This document shows, one piece after another, positions 38,340 through 45,829 of a DNA stretch of 51,988 bases (position 1 is the stretch's first letter; each line of letters begins with the position of its first letter). The DNA is taken from IMG/VR virus record IMGVR_UViG_3300015245_000044, positions 1 to 51,988 of that record. The stretch is one strand, 5' to 3'. Under the pieces are notes generated by a model. The model ran no database searches and was not told the origin of the DNA. It saw only the letters and a program-made list of their open reading frames with translations. The stretch comes from a virus. A program made the translations under genes and the position numbers.

Positions 38340-38629
38340 TGGGTCAACCTCAATGTTCCGGTCGATCCTGGCGCACCGGTAACTTGTCCGGGCGCCGTGG
38401 CTGCGAAGCTCGACAGGCCGGCCGCCGCGACGCTCGACGCCCAGCTCGCCGTAAAGAACGAGCCAGCCGCCGACATATTGAGCGCCACGGAAACGGTCGC
38501 GAGGCTGTTGCTCGACGGCGGATAGGTGACTGTCAGCGTTGCCGACGTCGGCACGGTCACGGCTTGCGAGGTGTCATAGAACACCGCCGTGAATACGATT
38601 TGACGTCCCTGGGGTGCGCTGAACGGCAT
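38336..38629 (-). CDS. 97-aa Ig-like virion protein
   Basis: All-beta and small-residue-rich (QIVFTAVFYDTSQAVTVPTS, ATLTVTYPPSS), the pattern of a single immunoglobulin-like domain as in phage decoration or tail accessory proteins. Overlaps the downstream gene by 4 nt. Confidence 0.6.
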   Translation of the reverse strand: MPFSAPQGRQIVFTAVFYDTSQAVTVPTSATLTVTYPPSSNSLATVSVALNMSAAGSFFTASWASSVAAAGLSSFAATAPGQVTGAPGSTGTLRLTQ

Positions 38630-38671
38630 CAGAGCGCTATAGCACGGCGGCTCAAAGAAGTGAATGATCGC

Positions 38672-39367
38672 TCATATGATTGAGATCGAGATGCTCACGC
38701 TGGCAATCGGTCCGCCGCCGAATGTCGGGCTAACGCCAATCTCCGCTGCCGGGAAGCTGGTATCGATAATGCCGATCTCGGCCGAATTGGGCCGATTGAA
38801 GACACTGACGCTCGCCAAAAGCGCATCCTTGGTCTCCGTCGCATGAAGGATGGCGGTGATATTTGGATTTGGCCGGAGCTGGACCGGTGCGCCAGAGAAT
38901 TGCTGCCATGGCGCGCGCAGGCCGCGCCGGAAGCGGACTGGCTCCGCGAGCGGGACATCCCATGCCATGATGTTGATCGGGATGACCTGCGTATCTTGCG
39001 CACTAAACTGGATTTCGCCGGCCTTGAGTCCGCGACGGAAACGCGTGGGCTCGGTCAGCGGAATGAACCAGCCGAAGGGCGTAACCGTCGTCGGGTTCGG
39101 CGAATATGCTTCGAATTGCTGCTGGCCCGCATTGAGCCCGCGCCGCGAACGCAGCGCCGGGATCGAAAGCTCTTCAAACCATGAGAAGGAGACGAACGGG
39201 AATGGATCGGACAGTGCCGCAAATTGCTGAAGGCCAGCACGCAAACCAGGGCGAAACCGGACCGGCTCGGAGAGGGCAACGAACCATTTGTCAGGCGAAA
39301 TGACTTCGGCGGTGCCAGTGCCGACTTGGCCGATCGTAAACTGGCCGATGGTGCCAAGGCCGAGCAT
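38672..39367 (-). CDS. virion protein with four internal repeats
   Basis: 231 aa. Four copies of a W-x-x-x-L-x-x-P-x-x-x-x-R-x-G-L-x-A-x-x-x-Q-F module start near residues 28, 63, 100 and 136 (for example WFVALSEPVRFRPGLRAG and WFIPLTEPTRFRRGLKAG), a period of about 36 residues. A beta-rich unrelated C-terminus follows. The N-terminus MLGLGTIGQFTIGQ resembles phage base or fibre proteins. Repeats probably form a rod or bind a repetitive partner. Confidence 0.65.
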   Translation of the reverse strand: MLGLGTIGQFTIGQVGTGTAEVISPDKWFVALSEPVRFRPGLRAGLQQFAALSDPFPFVSFSWFEELSIPALRSRRGLNAGQQQFEAYSPNPTTVTPFGWFIPLTEPTRFRRGLKAGEIQFSAQDTQVIPINIMAWDVPLAEPVRFRRGLRAPWQQFSGAPVQLRPNPNITAILHATETKDALLASVSVFNRPNSAEIGIIDTSFPAAEIGVSPTFGGGPIASVSISISII

Positions 39368-39373
39368 GTTGGA

Positions 39374-40051
39374 TCAGAGTACCCACTCAATAATGACGGC
39401 ACCCGCCGTGCCTGGCGATCCAGCCGTTGCTAAAAGGAATGCGCCCGCGCCGCCCGCGCCAAATCCGACCGCAAGCGTCGGGTTTTGAGCGACATTGAGC
39501 GATCCAGGAATGGCGCCATAGCCGAGTGGGTTCGATCCGCCCGCGCCGCCAACTCCGAAGCTCGCGGCAGTTGACCAACCCCGGCCGCCGTGCTGGCCCG
39601 AGATAGAGAATGTAAACGGTCCGGTTGCCGTGCCGCTCGAACCACCCTCTGCGCCCGTCGTACCCGCAGCCGTATTTCCAGCGCCGCCGCCTGATCCACC
39701 CGCTGTAACGCTCACAGGAGCACCGATGATTGTATCACCGCCGCCGCCGCCAGCACCGCCAGCGGCGCTGCCAGCAGCGCCCGCCGCGCCAATCGTTATT
39801 GCAATCGCAAGCCCGGCTGGGACGCCGGTAAATGTACCTTCGCAGTAGACGCCAGCCGCACCACCGCCGCCGACCGCGCCCGCGCCATTCGTGCCGCCGC
39901 CGCCGCCGCCGCCTCCGACCATGCGAAATTTAAAGACGGTGCTTGTCGTTGTGCCGATCGGCGTCGTAAAGGTTCCGGTTGCCTGGAAGACCTGCAAATG
40001 AACCGCAAAGCGGTTGCGCTTGACGGCCCGCGAGCCCGGGGTCCTAAACAT
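39374..40051 (-). CDS. glycine-rich putative adhesin
   Basis: 225 aa. A short N-terminal beta part (VFQATGTFTTPIGTTTSTVF) is followed by KFRMVGGGGGGGG and about 110 residues of glycine-rich motifs (GAAGAAGSAAGGAGGGGGD, GGSGGGAGNTAAGTTGAEGG). It resembles the glycine-rich receptor-binding regions of phage adhesins such as T-even gp38. A final beta segment (AGAVIIEWVL) ends it. It shares one base with the upstream gene (TGATG). Confidence 0.65.
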   Translation of the reverse strand: MFRTPGSRAVKRNRFAVHLQVFQATGTFTTPIGTTTSTVFKFRMVGGGGGGGGTNGAGAVGGGGAAGVYCEGTFTGVPAGLAIAITIGAAGAAGSAAGGAGGGGGDTIIGAPVSVTAGGSGGGAGNTAAGTTGAEGGSSGTATGPFTFSISGQHGGRGWSTAASFGVGGAGGSNPLGYGAIPGSLNVAQNPTLAVGFGAGGAGAFLLATAGSPGTAGAVIIEWVL

Positions 40052-40467
40052 CAGAAATCCGCTGCCGTCACCACGACACTCACAAATCCGCCGGTAGTCG
40101 GGATGCTGCTCGTGATCGTGATATTAAGCGTCTGCGCGCTTGAGGCGAGAAACAGATACGGATTGCCATCACCATCGATCGCCTGGAATGAGCCCATCAG
40201 GGTGCCGGGGGCGAGCGCGCCGTTGATGCCGGCATTGGAGACCAACTGGACGGCATTAAAGACAAAATTGGTCGCCGCCGAATTGATCGCGCCAAGCAGA
40301 TTGATGGTCGCAGTCGAACTGTTGACCGCCGAGATCGCGGTGATTTTGGAGCCGTTGGCGCCCCCGGTATAAGCGGTGACGAAAGTGCTGGCCGTCGCCG
40401 TAGTCGTAAACTGCGTAACTCCAACATTGGGTTTCTGCGGCAGAACCGGAGAGCTTTGAACAGCCAT
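40051..40467 (-). CDS. 138-aa beta-rich virion protein
   Basis: Beta-rich with NLLGAINSAATNFVFNAVQL and FQAIDGDGNPYLFLASSA. Likely a one-domain structural or fibre-attachment protein. It overlaps both neighbours by one base and belongs to the late operon. Family not recognised. Confidence 0.55.
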   Translation of the reverse strand: MAVQSSPVLPQKPNVGVTQFTTTATASTFVTAYTGGANGSKITAISAVNSSTATINLLGAINSAATNFVFNAVQLVSNAGINGALAPGTLMGSFQAIDGDGNPYLFLASSAQTLNITITSSIPTTGGFVSVVVTAADF

Positions 40468-40811
40468 CAGACGCCTCCATAGGCGGCATGCTGCGCCGTG
40501 TTAATGGACCAGAGATTCTGAGCGGAGGGATCGCAAAAGACGTTGCAGGTCGAGGAGAGGCCCGAGAGCGCGATGGCCGCGCCGGCATTGGTCGAGGAGT
40601 AAATATTCTGCCGGGTAAGAATGCCGCCGCTGATCGGACCCGATCCCTTTTCGCTATTGGCGCCGTCATTGATGGAATACTCGATGACCGTGCCATCCAC
40701 GCCGCCGGCTCCGGAGAACGTCAGAAATCCAGAGATCGCCGGCCCGAGCGTCGCCGGGCCTGTCCCGGCGCTGGTGCTTGAAACGCGGAAAAGATTGAAG
40801 ACCTGGGCCAT
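40467..40811 (-). CDS. 114-aa beta-rich virion protein
   Basis: Begins MAQVFNLFRVSSTSAGTGPA. GTVIEYSINDGANSEKGSGP followed by ILTRQNIYSSTNAGAAIALS is a pattern recurrent in phage hypotheticals of the tail region. Beta-rich; unknown role. Confidence 0.55.
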   Translation of the reverse strand: MAQVFNLFRVSSTSAGTGPATLGPAISGFLTFSGAGGVDGTVIEYSINDGANSEKGSGPISGGILTRQNIYSSTNAGAAIALSGLSSTCNVFCDPSAQNLWSINTAQHAAYGGV

Positions 40812-40814
40812 GGC

Positions 40815-41117
40815 TCACATCCCATAGGAGCGCAGCGCACGGTCGCGCCGTTCGGCGATTTCAAGTTGCTTGAGCCACGGCAGGCAGCCCTTCGGCGCGC
40901 AGGCCGGGCAGACCATCTTCATGCAGTTGCGGCACATCGAGCCCAGCTCCTCCGGGATCGCGCCGGGTTTGACATGAACGATGCGGTTGTCATGCGCGCA
41001 GGTATACGTATCGAACTCGTGCAAGCCCTCGCCGAGGCTTTCGCACCGAATGCGATCGAACTTCGCGCGGGTCGGCTCCGGCGCGATGACCGTTGCGTAT
41101 CCGCCGGGATTTCTCAT
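40815..41117 (-). CDS. Cys-rich zinc-binding phage protein
   Basis: 100 aa from ATG 41117, overlapping the upstream stop by 4 nt. Residues about 37-80 carry CAHDN...CRNCMKMVCPACAPKGC, enough cysteines for one or two zinc sites. Conserved small phage proteins of this kind occur in structural operons; their function is unknown to me. The longer frame up to 41507 overlaps another gene and is rejected. Confidence 0.6.
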   Translation of the reverse strand: MRNPGGYATVIAPEPTRAKFDRIRCESLGEGLHEFDTYTCAHDNRIVHVKPGAIPEELGSMCRNCMKMVCPACAPKGCLPWLKQLEIAERRDRALRSYGM

Positions 41118-41656
41118 TCCGAGAGCCAGACCGTTGCGGTCGCAGTCGAGGTGTAGCCACCCGACCGCGTCCTGAGCGCGAACCCGTTTCTTCCCGTCGC
41201 CGATGAAGCGGCGGGATAGATCAAATTGGAGCCGGGATTGACGACAAGCCGGTACGTGGCGCGCTGGTTGACGCCGAAATACCATTTCTCGGTCAGCGCT
41301 CCGATGCCGACCTCGGCAGTCGAATTGATCTGGACGGCGGCCTGAAAGTTGAAGTCGGATTCGTCGAGCGCAAAGGTCGAAGAGAGACTCGAAACGAGCG
41401 TTCCCGTGATCCCCGAGGGCGTCGTGCCCAAGGTGACCATGCAGATATCCCATTCCATGAAGTTGTCGGCCGGAACGCCATTGGTACCGATCTGCCAGTC
41501 GTACCATTGGCCCCGGCGATAGCCGCCATTGGCAAAGGTCGCAGTCGATGCCGACGAGTTGCCGGTAACGATCAGCGATTTATAAACCGCCGTCAGATTC
41601 TGCTGGACGTTGCCGCCGCCGATCGCGGTCGAATTGGTCACGTTGAAATTAGCCAT
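41114..41656 (-). CDS. 180-aa beta-rich virion protein
   Basis: Beta-rich with FNVTNSTAIGGGNVQQNLTA and YRRGQWYDWQIGTNGVPADN. The C-terminus includes NSAATG/GGYTSTATATVWLSE. Probably a fibre or decoration component. Overlaps the 41649 gene by 8 nt. Confidence 0.55.
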   Translation of the reverse strand: MANFNVTNSTAIGGGNVQQNLTAVYKSLIVTGNSSASTATFANGGYRRGQWYDWQIGTNGVPADNFMEWDICMVTLGTTPSGITGTLVSSLSSTFALDESDFNFQAAVQINSTAEVGIGALTEKWYFGVNQRATYRLVVNPGSNLIYPAASSATGRNGFALRTRSGGYTSTATATVWLSE

Positions 41657-42632
41657 GGCGAGGTTTCCCCTGACGCTTGGTCGGCGATGGTTGGCTCATG
41701 GCCTGATGCATCTGCGCGAGCTGGCCATGGGCCTGCCCGAGCTGGGCCTTGAGGACATTGTTCTCATAGGCGATCTTGCCCATGTCATTGGCGACGCCGG
41801 ACCAGATGCTTTCGAAATAGTCGAGGTCTTCCTGCGCGCCCTGGAGATAGGTGATCGAATTGTTGAGCTGGTCGCGCTGCTGGACCATGCCGCCGATGCG
41901 GCCCGCAACCTCTTGCCGGCGGGCCAGAATCTTGCGGCCGAACGGCGTCGAGTCGACATAGGCATAGAGCGGCGGCGACTGCATGATGTCGCTCTCATGC
42001 GGCGCCGAGACCTTGACCCCGCGCCGCTGCGCCATATGCCGGAAGAAGTAGAACCCCGGGCGTTGCCGGATGTACTCATCCCGGCTCGCCATATCGATGC
42101 CGTAGAGCGCGATCTCGGCGGCGCCCATCTTCATCGCGAGCGCCATCATCCAGGCGAAGCTCGATGTGAAGAAATCATCGCCGAACTCGGCGACCAATTC
42201 GTCTTTGGGAAAGATCATCGCCTGCGGGACCTGGCTCTGGTCCTGCATATAAATCGGGAACTTCTGCGCCTTGAGCCATTCGATATAGGGCTTGCCGTAG
42301 CTCTCATGTTCCGGCCAGAGCAGATTGCTATGCAATTCGAACCACAGATCGACCCTCGGCAACTGGTTCATGTTGCCGGGCGAGCAGCCCCAGATTTGCC
42401 AGCTCGGATCATTGTACGGCGCCAGCATGCGCGAGGACGGCGCGGTCCCGATCAGGGCGATCTTGAGCGGCCCGGCAACGGCGGCCGGAGTTGGGGTATG
42501 AACCGCCCCGGCCGCCATGCCGATCGGGGCTGGCACTTCCCCCTCTCGCGTCGGCTCATGCGCCGGCATGATATGTAGCGCGGCGCCATTGGCCTTGATC
42601 CTATCGGCAAAGTTGGGAGTCAGAAGTGTCAT
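41649..42632 (-). CDS. Rossmann-like (DUF115/glycosyltransferase-type) phage protein
   Basis: 327 aa. Residues about 57-110 (LKIALIGTAPSSRMLAPYND, WQIWGCSPGN, VDLWFELH) and about 165-215 (SFAWMMALAMKMGAAEIALY, GIDMASRDEY) follow the pattern of DUF115/MptE-like and related Rossmann-type proteins seen in phages, sometimes linked to glycan or nucleotide-sugar handling. A coiled coil (VQQRDQLNNSITYLQGAQED) ends it. Enzymatic activity is uncertain. Located among virion genes, so a virion role is also possible. Confidence 0.55.
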   Translation of the reverse strand: MTLLTPNFADRIKANGAALHIMPAHEPTREGEVPAPIGMAAGAVHTPTPAAVAGPLKIALIGTAPSSRMLAPYNDPSWQIWGCSPGNMNQLPRVDLWFELHSNLLWPEHESYGKPYIEWLKAQKFPIYMQDQSQVPQAMIFPKDELVAEFGDDFFTSSFAWMMALAMKMGAAEIALYGIDMASRDEYIRQRPGFYFFRHMAQRRGVKVSAPHESDIMQSPPLYAYVDSTPFGRKILARRQEVAGRIGGMVQQRDQLNNSITYLQGAQEDLDYFESIWSGVANDMGKIAYENNVLKAQLGQAHGQLAQMHQAMSQPSPTKRQGKPRHG

Positions 42633-43006
42633 TAGTTTCCCGTGATCGTTGCAGCGGTCAGCGCAATGGTCTGGCCGGCGATGATGAAATTGCTCGGAGA
42701 CATCGCGATATCGGCCGATGAGCCGCCGACCGTCAGGCCGGAGATGACAATCGTCCCGGTCGAGTCCTCGACGCGCGCGGACGTCGCCGGGCCAGTGCCG
42801 GCGGCGGCGGGATCGATCAGGGAAAGCCCATTGAAGGAGAGGACATCAGCCGAGACGATGCCGCAGGGCCGCGCGAGCTGGAATGAGGAGATGACGGCAC
42901 CCGCGCTCAAAAGCCGCAAGAAGCCGCTTCCTCCGCCCGCATCAATGGCGTTCGCCACGATCTGAAGGCGGGCGTTCTCGACATTGAGATTGTAATTGAC
43001 AGACAA
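42632..43006 (-). CDS. 124-aa beta-rich virion protein
   Basis: TTG 43006 is preferred since GGGGG lies 7 nt upstream; the protein starts with SVNYNLNVENARLQIVANA. Beta-rich with PATSARVEDSTGTIVISGLT. No ATG in this frame near the 5' end. The gene overlaps the next by one base. Probably structural. Confidence 0.5.
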   Translation of the reverse strand: MSVNYNLNVENARLQIVANAIDAGGGSGFLRLLSAGAVISSFQLARPCGIVSADVLSFNGLSLIDPAAAGTGPATSARVEDSTGTIVISGLTVGGSSADIAMSPSNFIIAGQTIALTAATITGN

Positions 43007-43050
43007 AGGGAGCCCCCACAAGAAGTGAGCGCTCCCTCATAACATTGACG

Positions 43051-43073
43051 GCCCCTCCAATCAATGGAGGGGC
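43051..43073 (-). other. hairpin between virion genes
   Basis: GCCCCTCC (43051-43058) and GGAGGGGC (43066-43073) form a perfect 8-bp stem with a 7-nt loop, a few bases after the stop of the 43079 gene. Reading leftward there is no T run, so it may be a processing or weak attenuating hairpin. A degenerate form of the late inverted repeat (GAAGTGAG-N6-CTCATAAC, 43022-43043) follows. Confidence 0.4.
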
Positions 43074-43078
43074 GATGC

Positions 43079-43546
43079 TTAGCTGACGGTCGCCGCGATA
43101 TCGACGCTGGTCAGAACCTGCGGCACGGAAGTGACCGTAACATCAATCGATGCCGAGAAGCTGACGCCGCCGACCATCAGCGAGACGCTTACGGTATCGC
43201 TGCCGGCCGCGATGGCCAATTCGCTGGCGGTCAGGCCACTCGCCGCCGGAGTCAGTGTTCCCGTCGCCGGAGTAATATCGCTCCAGATCGGCGCGGCATC
43301 GGGGACCGGCGTTACGAACATTGGATTGCCATTCTGGTCCAGGAAGACCAGGGCGAAATCGACGGTATGACCGACAGTCAGGGTGACATTGCTCACGTAA
43401 ATTCTCCTATGATGATGGCGGTGATGATGCCGGACGAAGGCGACCACAAGAATGCTCGTGAGACGCTGCCGGCGATGATGACGATGACGGTTCGCCATTC
43501 GAGACCCGAACAATTGCAGGAAGAGCCAACGAAGCAGGTTATGCAT
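43079..43546 (-). CDS. Ig-like virion protein with possible dual start
   Basis: The C-terminal 105 residues (from GTG 43396, with AGGAG 7 nt upstream) form a beta-rich immunoglobulin-like domain (SNVTLTVGHTVDFALVFLDQ, then DVTVTSVPQVLTSVDIAATV). The frame continues back to ATG 43546, also with a good GAGGAA site, adding 50 residues rich in histidine and arginine (RHHHRHHHRR). The downstream GTG is the more likely start of the Ig-like protein; the upstream start may give a longer product. I keep the long interval because both signals are present. Confidence 0.5.
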   Translation of the reverse strand: MHNLLRWLFLQLFGSRMANRHRHHRRQRLTSILVVAFVRHHHRHHHRRIYVSNVTLTVGHTVDFALVFLDQNGNPMFVTPVPDAAPIWSDITPATGTLTPAASGLTASELAIAAGSDTVSVSLMVGGVSFSASIDVTVTSVPQVLTSVDIAATVS

Positions 43547-43555
43547 CGTTCCTCT

Positions 43556-43906
43556 TTAGCCGATACCATCCTGCATTGACACTAGCGTGACACGCGCGCC
43601 TGCGCTCGATTGCGAATTGAGCGTAAATCGATAGGCCGCAATCGGTCCGATCAGCGGCGTGGTCGTCGTCGAGCCCATCGAGAAGAGCGCGTTGCTCGAT
43701 CCGGTAAAGATCGTAAATGGCGTCGGCAGAGAAGAAATCGGCGATGGATAGGTATTTGTCGGGTCTTCCAGGGTGACATCAATAAAGTAGCTTGATCCGC
43801 CCGAGCTGATGACCGCGAAGCTAATCTCCTGCGGCGTGCATTGCCAATTGACTACCTTCCAAGGCGATGTGCCGGTCGACGTCAATGTCACGTAGATCGG
43901 CTGCAT
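43556..43906 (-). CDS. 116-aa beta-rich virion protein
   Basis: ATG 43906 shares its A with the preceding TAA (TAATG). MQPIYVTLTSTGTSPWKVVN, then FAVISSGGSSYFIDVTLEDP and FTLNSQSSAGARVTLVSMQD, are all-beta, typical of phage capsid decoration or tail-surface proteins; it resembles the 44411 neighbour in general type. The longer frame to 44071 overlaps the small basic protein upstream. Confidence 0.6.
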   Translation of the reverse strand: MQPIYVTLTSTGTSPWKVVNWQCTPQEISFAVISSGGSSYFIDVTLEDPTNTYPSPISSLPTPFTIFTGSSNALFSMGSTTTTPLIGPIAAYRFTLNSQSSAGARVTLVSMQDGIG

Positions 43907-44106
43907 TAGTGGTGCATCCCCTTTAGGGTCTTGGCCAGCGAGGCCATCTTGCGCAGGCGCGGGCTGCCATGGGCAGCCTTGGCCATCTTCTTCGCCGGGA
44001 TTTTCTCGCCTTCGGGGACGCCAAGAGCGCGGTGCAATGCGCCCGGATGCTTGATCGCGCCAGAAATCCAATGACCGCCGGTCTTACCGCCGGAAGCGAA
44101 GCTTAC
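43906..44106 (-). CDS. small basic phage protein lacking a canonical start
   Basis: The frame FASGGKTGGHWISGAIKHPG, then ALHRALGVPEGEKIPAKKMA and AHGSPRLRKMASLAKTLKGM, is a clearly real, conserved-looking basic phage protein of about 64 residues. It ends with TAATG overlapping the next gene. No ATG, GTG or in-position TTG precedes it in frame. The frame runs into the stop of the 44103 gene one base out of phase. A -1 frameshift near CGCGGGAAGTAA, an atypical start, or a sequence error are all possible. Start shown is only the limit of the plausible frame. Confidence 0.5.
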   Translation of the reverse strand, partial: VSFASGGKTGGHWISGAIKHPGALHRALGVPEGEKIPAKKMAKAAHGSPRLRKMASLAKTLKGMHH

Positions 44107-44399
44107 TTCCCGCGAGCCCCGACGAAAGCCCCGCCACCCGAGACGTCGCCCTTGCCGTGGTTCGCCGGATGATCATTCATGCCGCCGCCGCCGGCCGAGG
44201 AGAACGGCGACTTGTCCGCGCCGATGCCGCCGCCGCCTGCCTTCTTAATACGAGCCGGGGTTCGGCCGCCGGATGCGAATCCCATGGCCTTGACCTTGCC
44301 GCCGGTCTTCTTCTCTTCGGCTTCCTTGACGACGTTTGATCCCTGTCCGCTGTAGACGGTCCGGCCGCCCTTGGCGAATTTCTTATGACGATTTGCCAT
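44103..44399 (-). CDS. 98-aa glycine/lysine-rich virion protein
   Basis: ATG 44399 has AAGGAG 7 nt upstream. The sequence MANRHKKFAKGGRTVYSGQG, then MGFASGGRTPARIKKAGGGG, consists of short lysine/glycine-rich motifs without hydrophobic core. Similar proteins are common in late operons next to capsid genes. The next frame begins with the related string FASGGKT, suggesting a duplication or one longer ancestral protein. Confidence 0.55.
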   Translation of the reverse strand: MANRHKKFAKGGRTVYSGQGSNVVKEAEEKKTGGKVKAMGFASGGRTPARIKKAGGGGIGADKSPFSSAGGGGMNDHPANHGKGDVSGGGAFVGARGK

Positions 44400-44410
44400 A
44401 TCCAAACTCC

Positions 44411-44740
44411 TTATGCGGTGACCGACTGAAGCGCCTTGAGGGTGACGGCGCCGGTTACGGTCGTGGTCGAAGAAAGCCGCAGGCCGCCGAGCGGCGACAA
44501 CATGGTATAAGTCGCGCCAATATTCAGGTCGGCGTTCGACGAGATGATCGCCGATGAAAGGTTTGCCCAGACCAGCGTCGTTCCCGGCACGGTCGGATCA
44601 TCGAGGGTATATTGAGCGAAGATGTTTGCGCCCGAAGAGCCCGAGGCGACGGTTACTTGGATGGTCGTCGACTTTGGAACCGGGTTGAGCGTGATCGCAG
44701 TCGAGACGCCGAGCGACGAAAGGGTGGTTGTCTGAGCCAT
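44411..44740 (-). CDS. 109-aa beta-rich virion protein
   Basis: MAQTTTLSSLGVSTAITLNP followed by PKSTTIQVTVASGSSGANIF and LSPLGGLRLSSTTTVTGAVT. All-beta, Ser/Thr-rich, consistent with a decoration or minor capsid protein. It lies between the capsid gene and small basic proteins. Confidence 0.6.
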   Translation of the reverse strand: MAQTTTLSSLGVSTAITLNPVPKSTTIQVTVASGSSGANIFAQYTLDDPTVPGTTLVWANLSSAIISSNADLNIGATYTMLSPLGGLRLSSTTTVTGAVTLKALQSVTA

Positions 44741-44752
44741 ATGCTAAGCCTC

Positions 44753-44890
44753 TTAAGTGCTATAGACCGCGAGCCACTCGGTCTCATTCAAGATTTCCGC
44801 CGCCGCCGTCGCTGCGCGGCCATTCAAGACCGTAAAGCCCGGCGAGAACGCCCCGAGCGTCAGAGGAAGTTTGAAGAAGACCACGATCAT
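44753..44890 (-). CDS. 45-aa unknown late peptide
   Basis: ATG 44890 begins MIVVFFKLPLTLGAFSPGFT, then ATAAAEILNETEWLAVYST. It sits in the 160-nt space between the capsid gene and the 44411 gene and has good coding potential for its size. Possibly a tail-surface or accessory peptide; unknown. Confidence 0.45.
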   Translation of the reverse strand: MIVVFFKLPLTLGAFSPGFTVLNGRAATAAAEILNETEWLAVYST

Positions 44891-44901
44891 CGCGCTTGCC
44901 C

Positions 44902-45816
44902 TTAGCTGGTCGGATAGGTGCCCCAGAGATGGCGCCAGTCGTAGTACGTCGGGATATAACGCTGGTAGCCCTTCACGAGCAGGTTGTCGGTCGAGAACTC
45001 GACGCTCATGTCGGTCTCAAACGGCTTGCGCTGGAAGAACACGAGGCCCGGGATGTTCGTCAGGACGAACCAAGCGAACGACGAGGTCAGGTAGTCATAG
45101 ACCATGTAACCGCCCTTGAAGGACTGCTCCATTTCCTTGACCGCGTTGATGTCGTTCGTTCCCGTGCCTACGCGCAGCTCCGAGCGGAACAGACGGGCTG
45201 CGATCGGCTCCAGGTTAGCCGGAATGATGAGCTTCTCGCCGCGCGCGTGAATCTTCAGGCCGGCGTAGTTCTTCCACGTCGAGCGGATGGTGATCGCGGC
45301 ATTGAGGAGCGTCGTCTCGTTCAAAGAGACGTCCGGCGACGGCTGGTTCGCGATGGTCGTTCCGTCGATCGGGTGCGCCGTATTGATCAGTGAGACCTGA
45401 TCGCCCTGGACCGCCGGGTTAAACGTCGTTCCCGTGTTGAGGACGTTGCCCGCGTAGACCTCTTCGGTCTCCTTGAAGGCCTCCATCAGGCCGTCATTAT
45501 TCGGGCCGAACTCGGTCTTGTACAAATTGTCATCGATGGCGGGACGGGTGATCGCGTACATCAACCCGATCTCAAAGTGCTGCGCATTGTAGATAAAGCG
45601 CTGCCCCATGTTGTTGTCGGTCGCGGTCGGGGCGCCCTCGTTCTTGACCTGCGCATAGCCGAGGAAACGAACGGCGGCACGGCGCTCAAGCGCCATGTTG
45701 CTATCAATGGACTTGAAGATTTTGGTCCATTGCCGCTCGATCATCGGATATCGGCCGTCGATACCCCAGAGGCCCGGCAGGAGGAGGTCCTTGATTTGCG
45801 AAAGTGCTACGGGCAT
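44902..45816 (-). CDS. major capsid protein
   Basis: 304 aa. The middle and C-terminal parts (YAITRPAIDDNLYKTEFGPN, LIIPANLEPIAARLFRSELR, YLTSSFAWFVLTNIPGLVFF) match the coat proteins of phages with the HK97/Mu-F-like fold: a long N-terminal helix region, the A-domain, and a final strand with FQRKPFETDMSVEF. In this operon it is preceded by a decoration-like gene and the scaffold, the usual order. It would form the icosahedral shell. Confidence 0.85.
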   Translation of the reverse strand: MPVALSQIKDLLLPGLWGIDGRYPMIERQWTKIFKSIDSNMALERRAAVRFLGYAQVKNEGAPTATDNNMGQRFIYNAQHFEIGLMYAITRPAIDDNLYKTEFGPNNDGLMEAFKETEEVYAGNVLNTGTTFNPAVQGDQVSLINTAHPIDGTTIANQPSPDVSLNETTLLNAAITIRSTWKNYAGLKIHARGEKLIIPANLEPIAARLFRSELRVGTGTNDINAVKEMEQSFKGGYMVYDYLTSSFAWFVLTNIPGLVFFQRKPFETDMSVEFSTDNLLVKGYQRYIPTYYDWRHLWGTYPTS

Positions 45817-45829
45817 TTAACGTGCCTCC

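Noticed and set aside
38655-38680. Further copy of the late inverted repeat (GAAGTGAATGATCGCTCAT)
   Set aside because: Only a 4-bp dyad remains and no -35/-10 pair with 17-nt spacing was found.
41610-42578. 322-aa frame on the + strand
   Set aside because: Antisense to the 41649 gene; composition (Arg/His/Leu/Ala-rich) is that of a shadow frame in GC-rich DNA.
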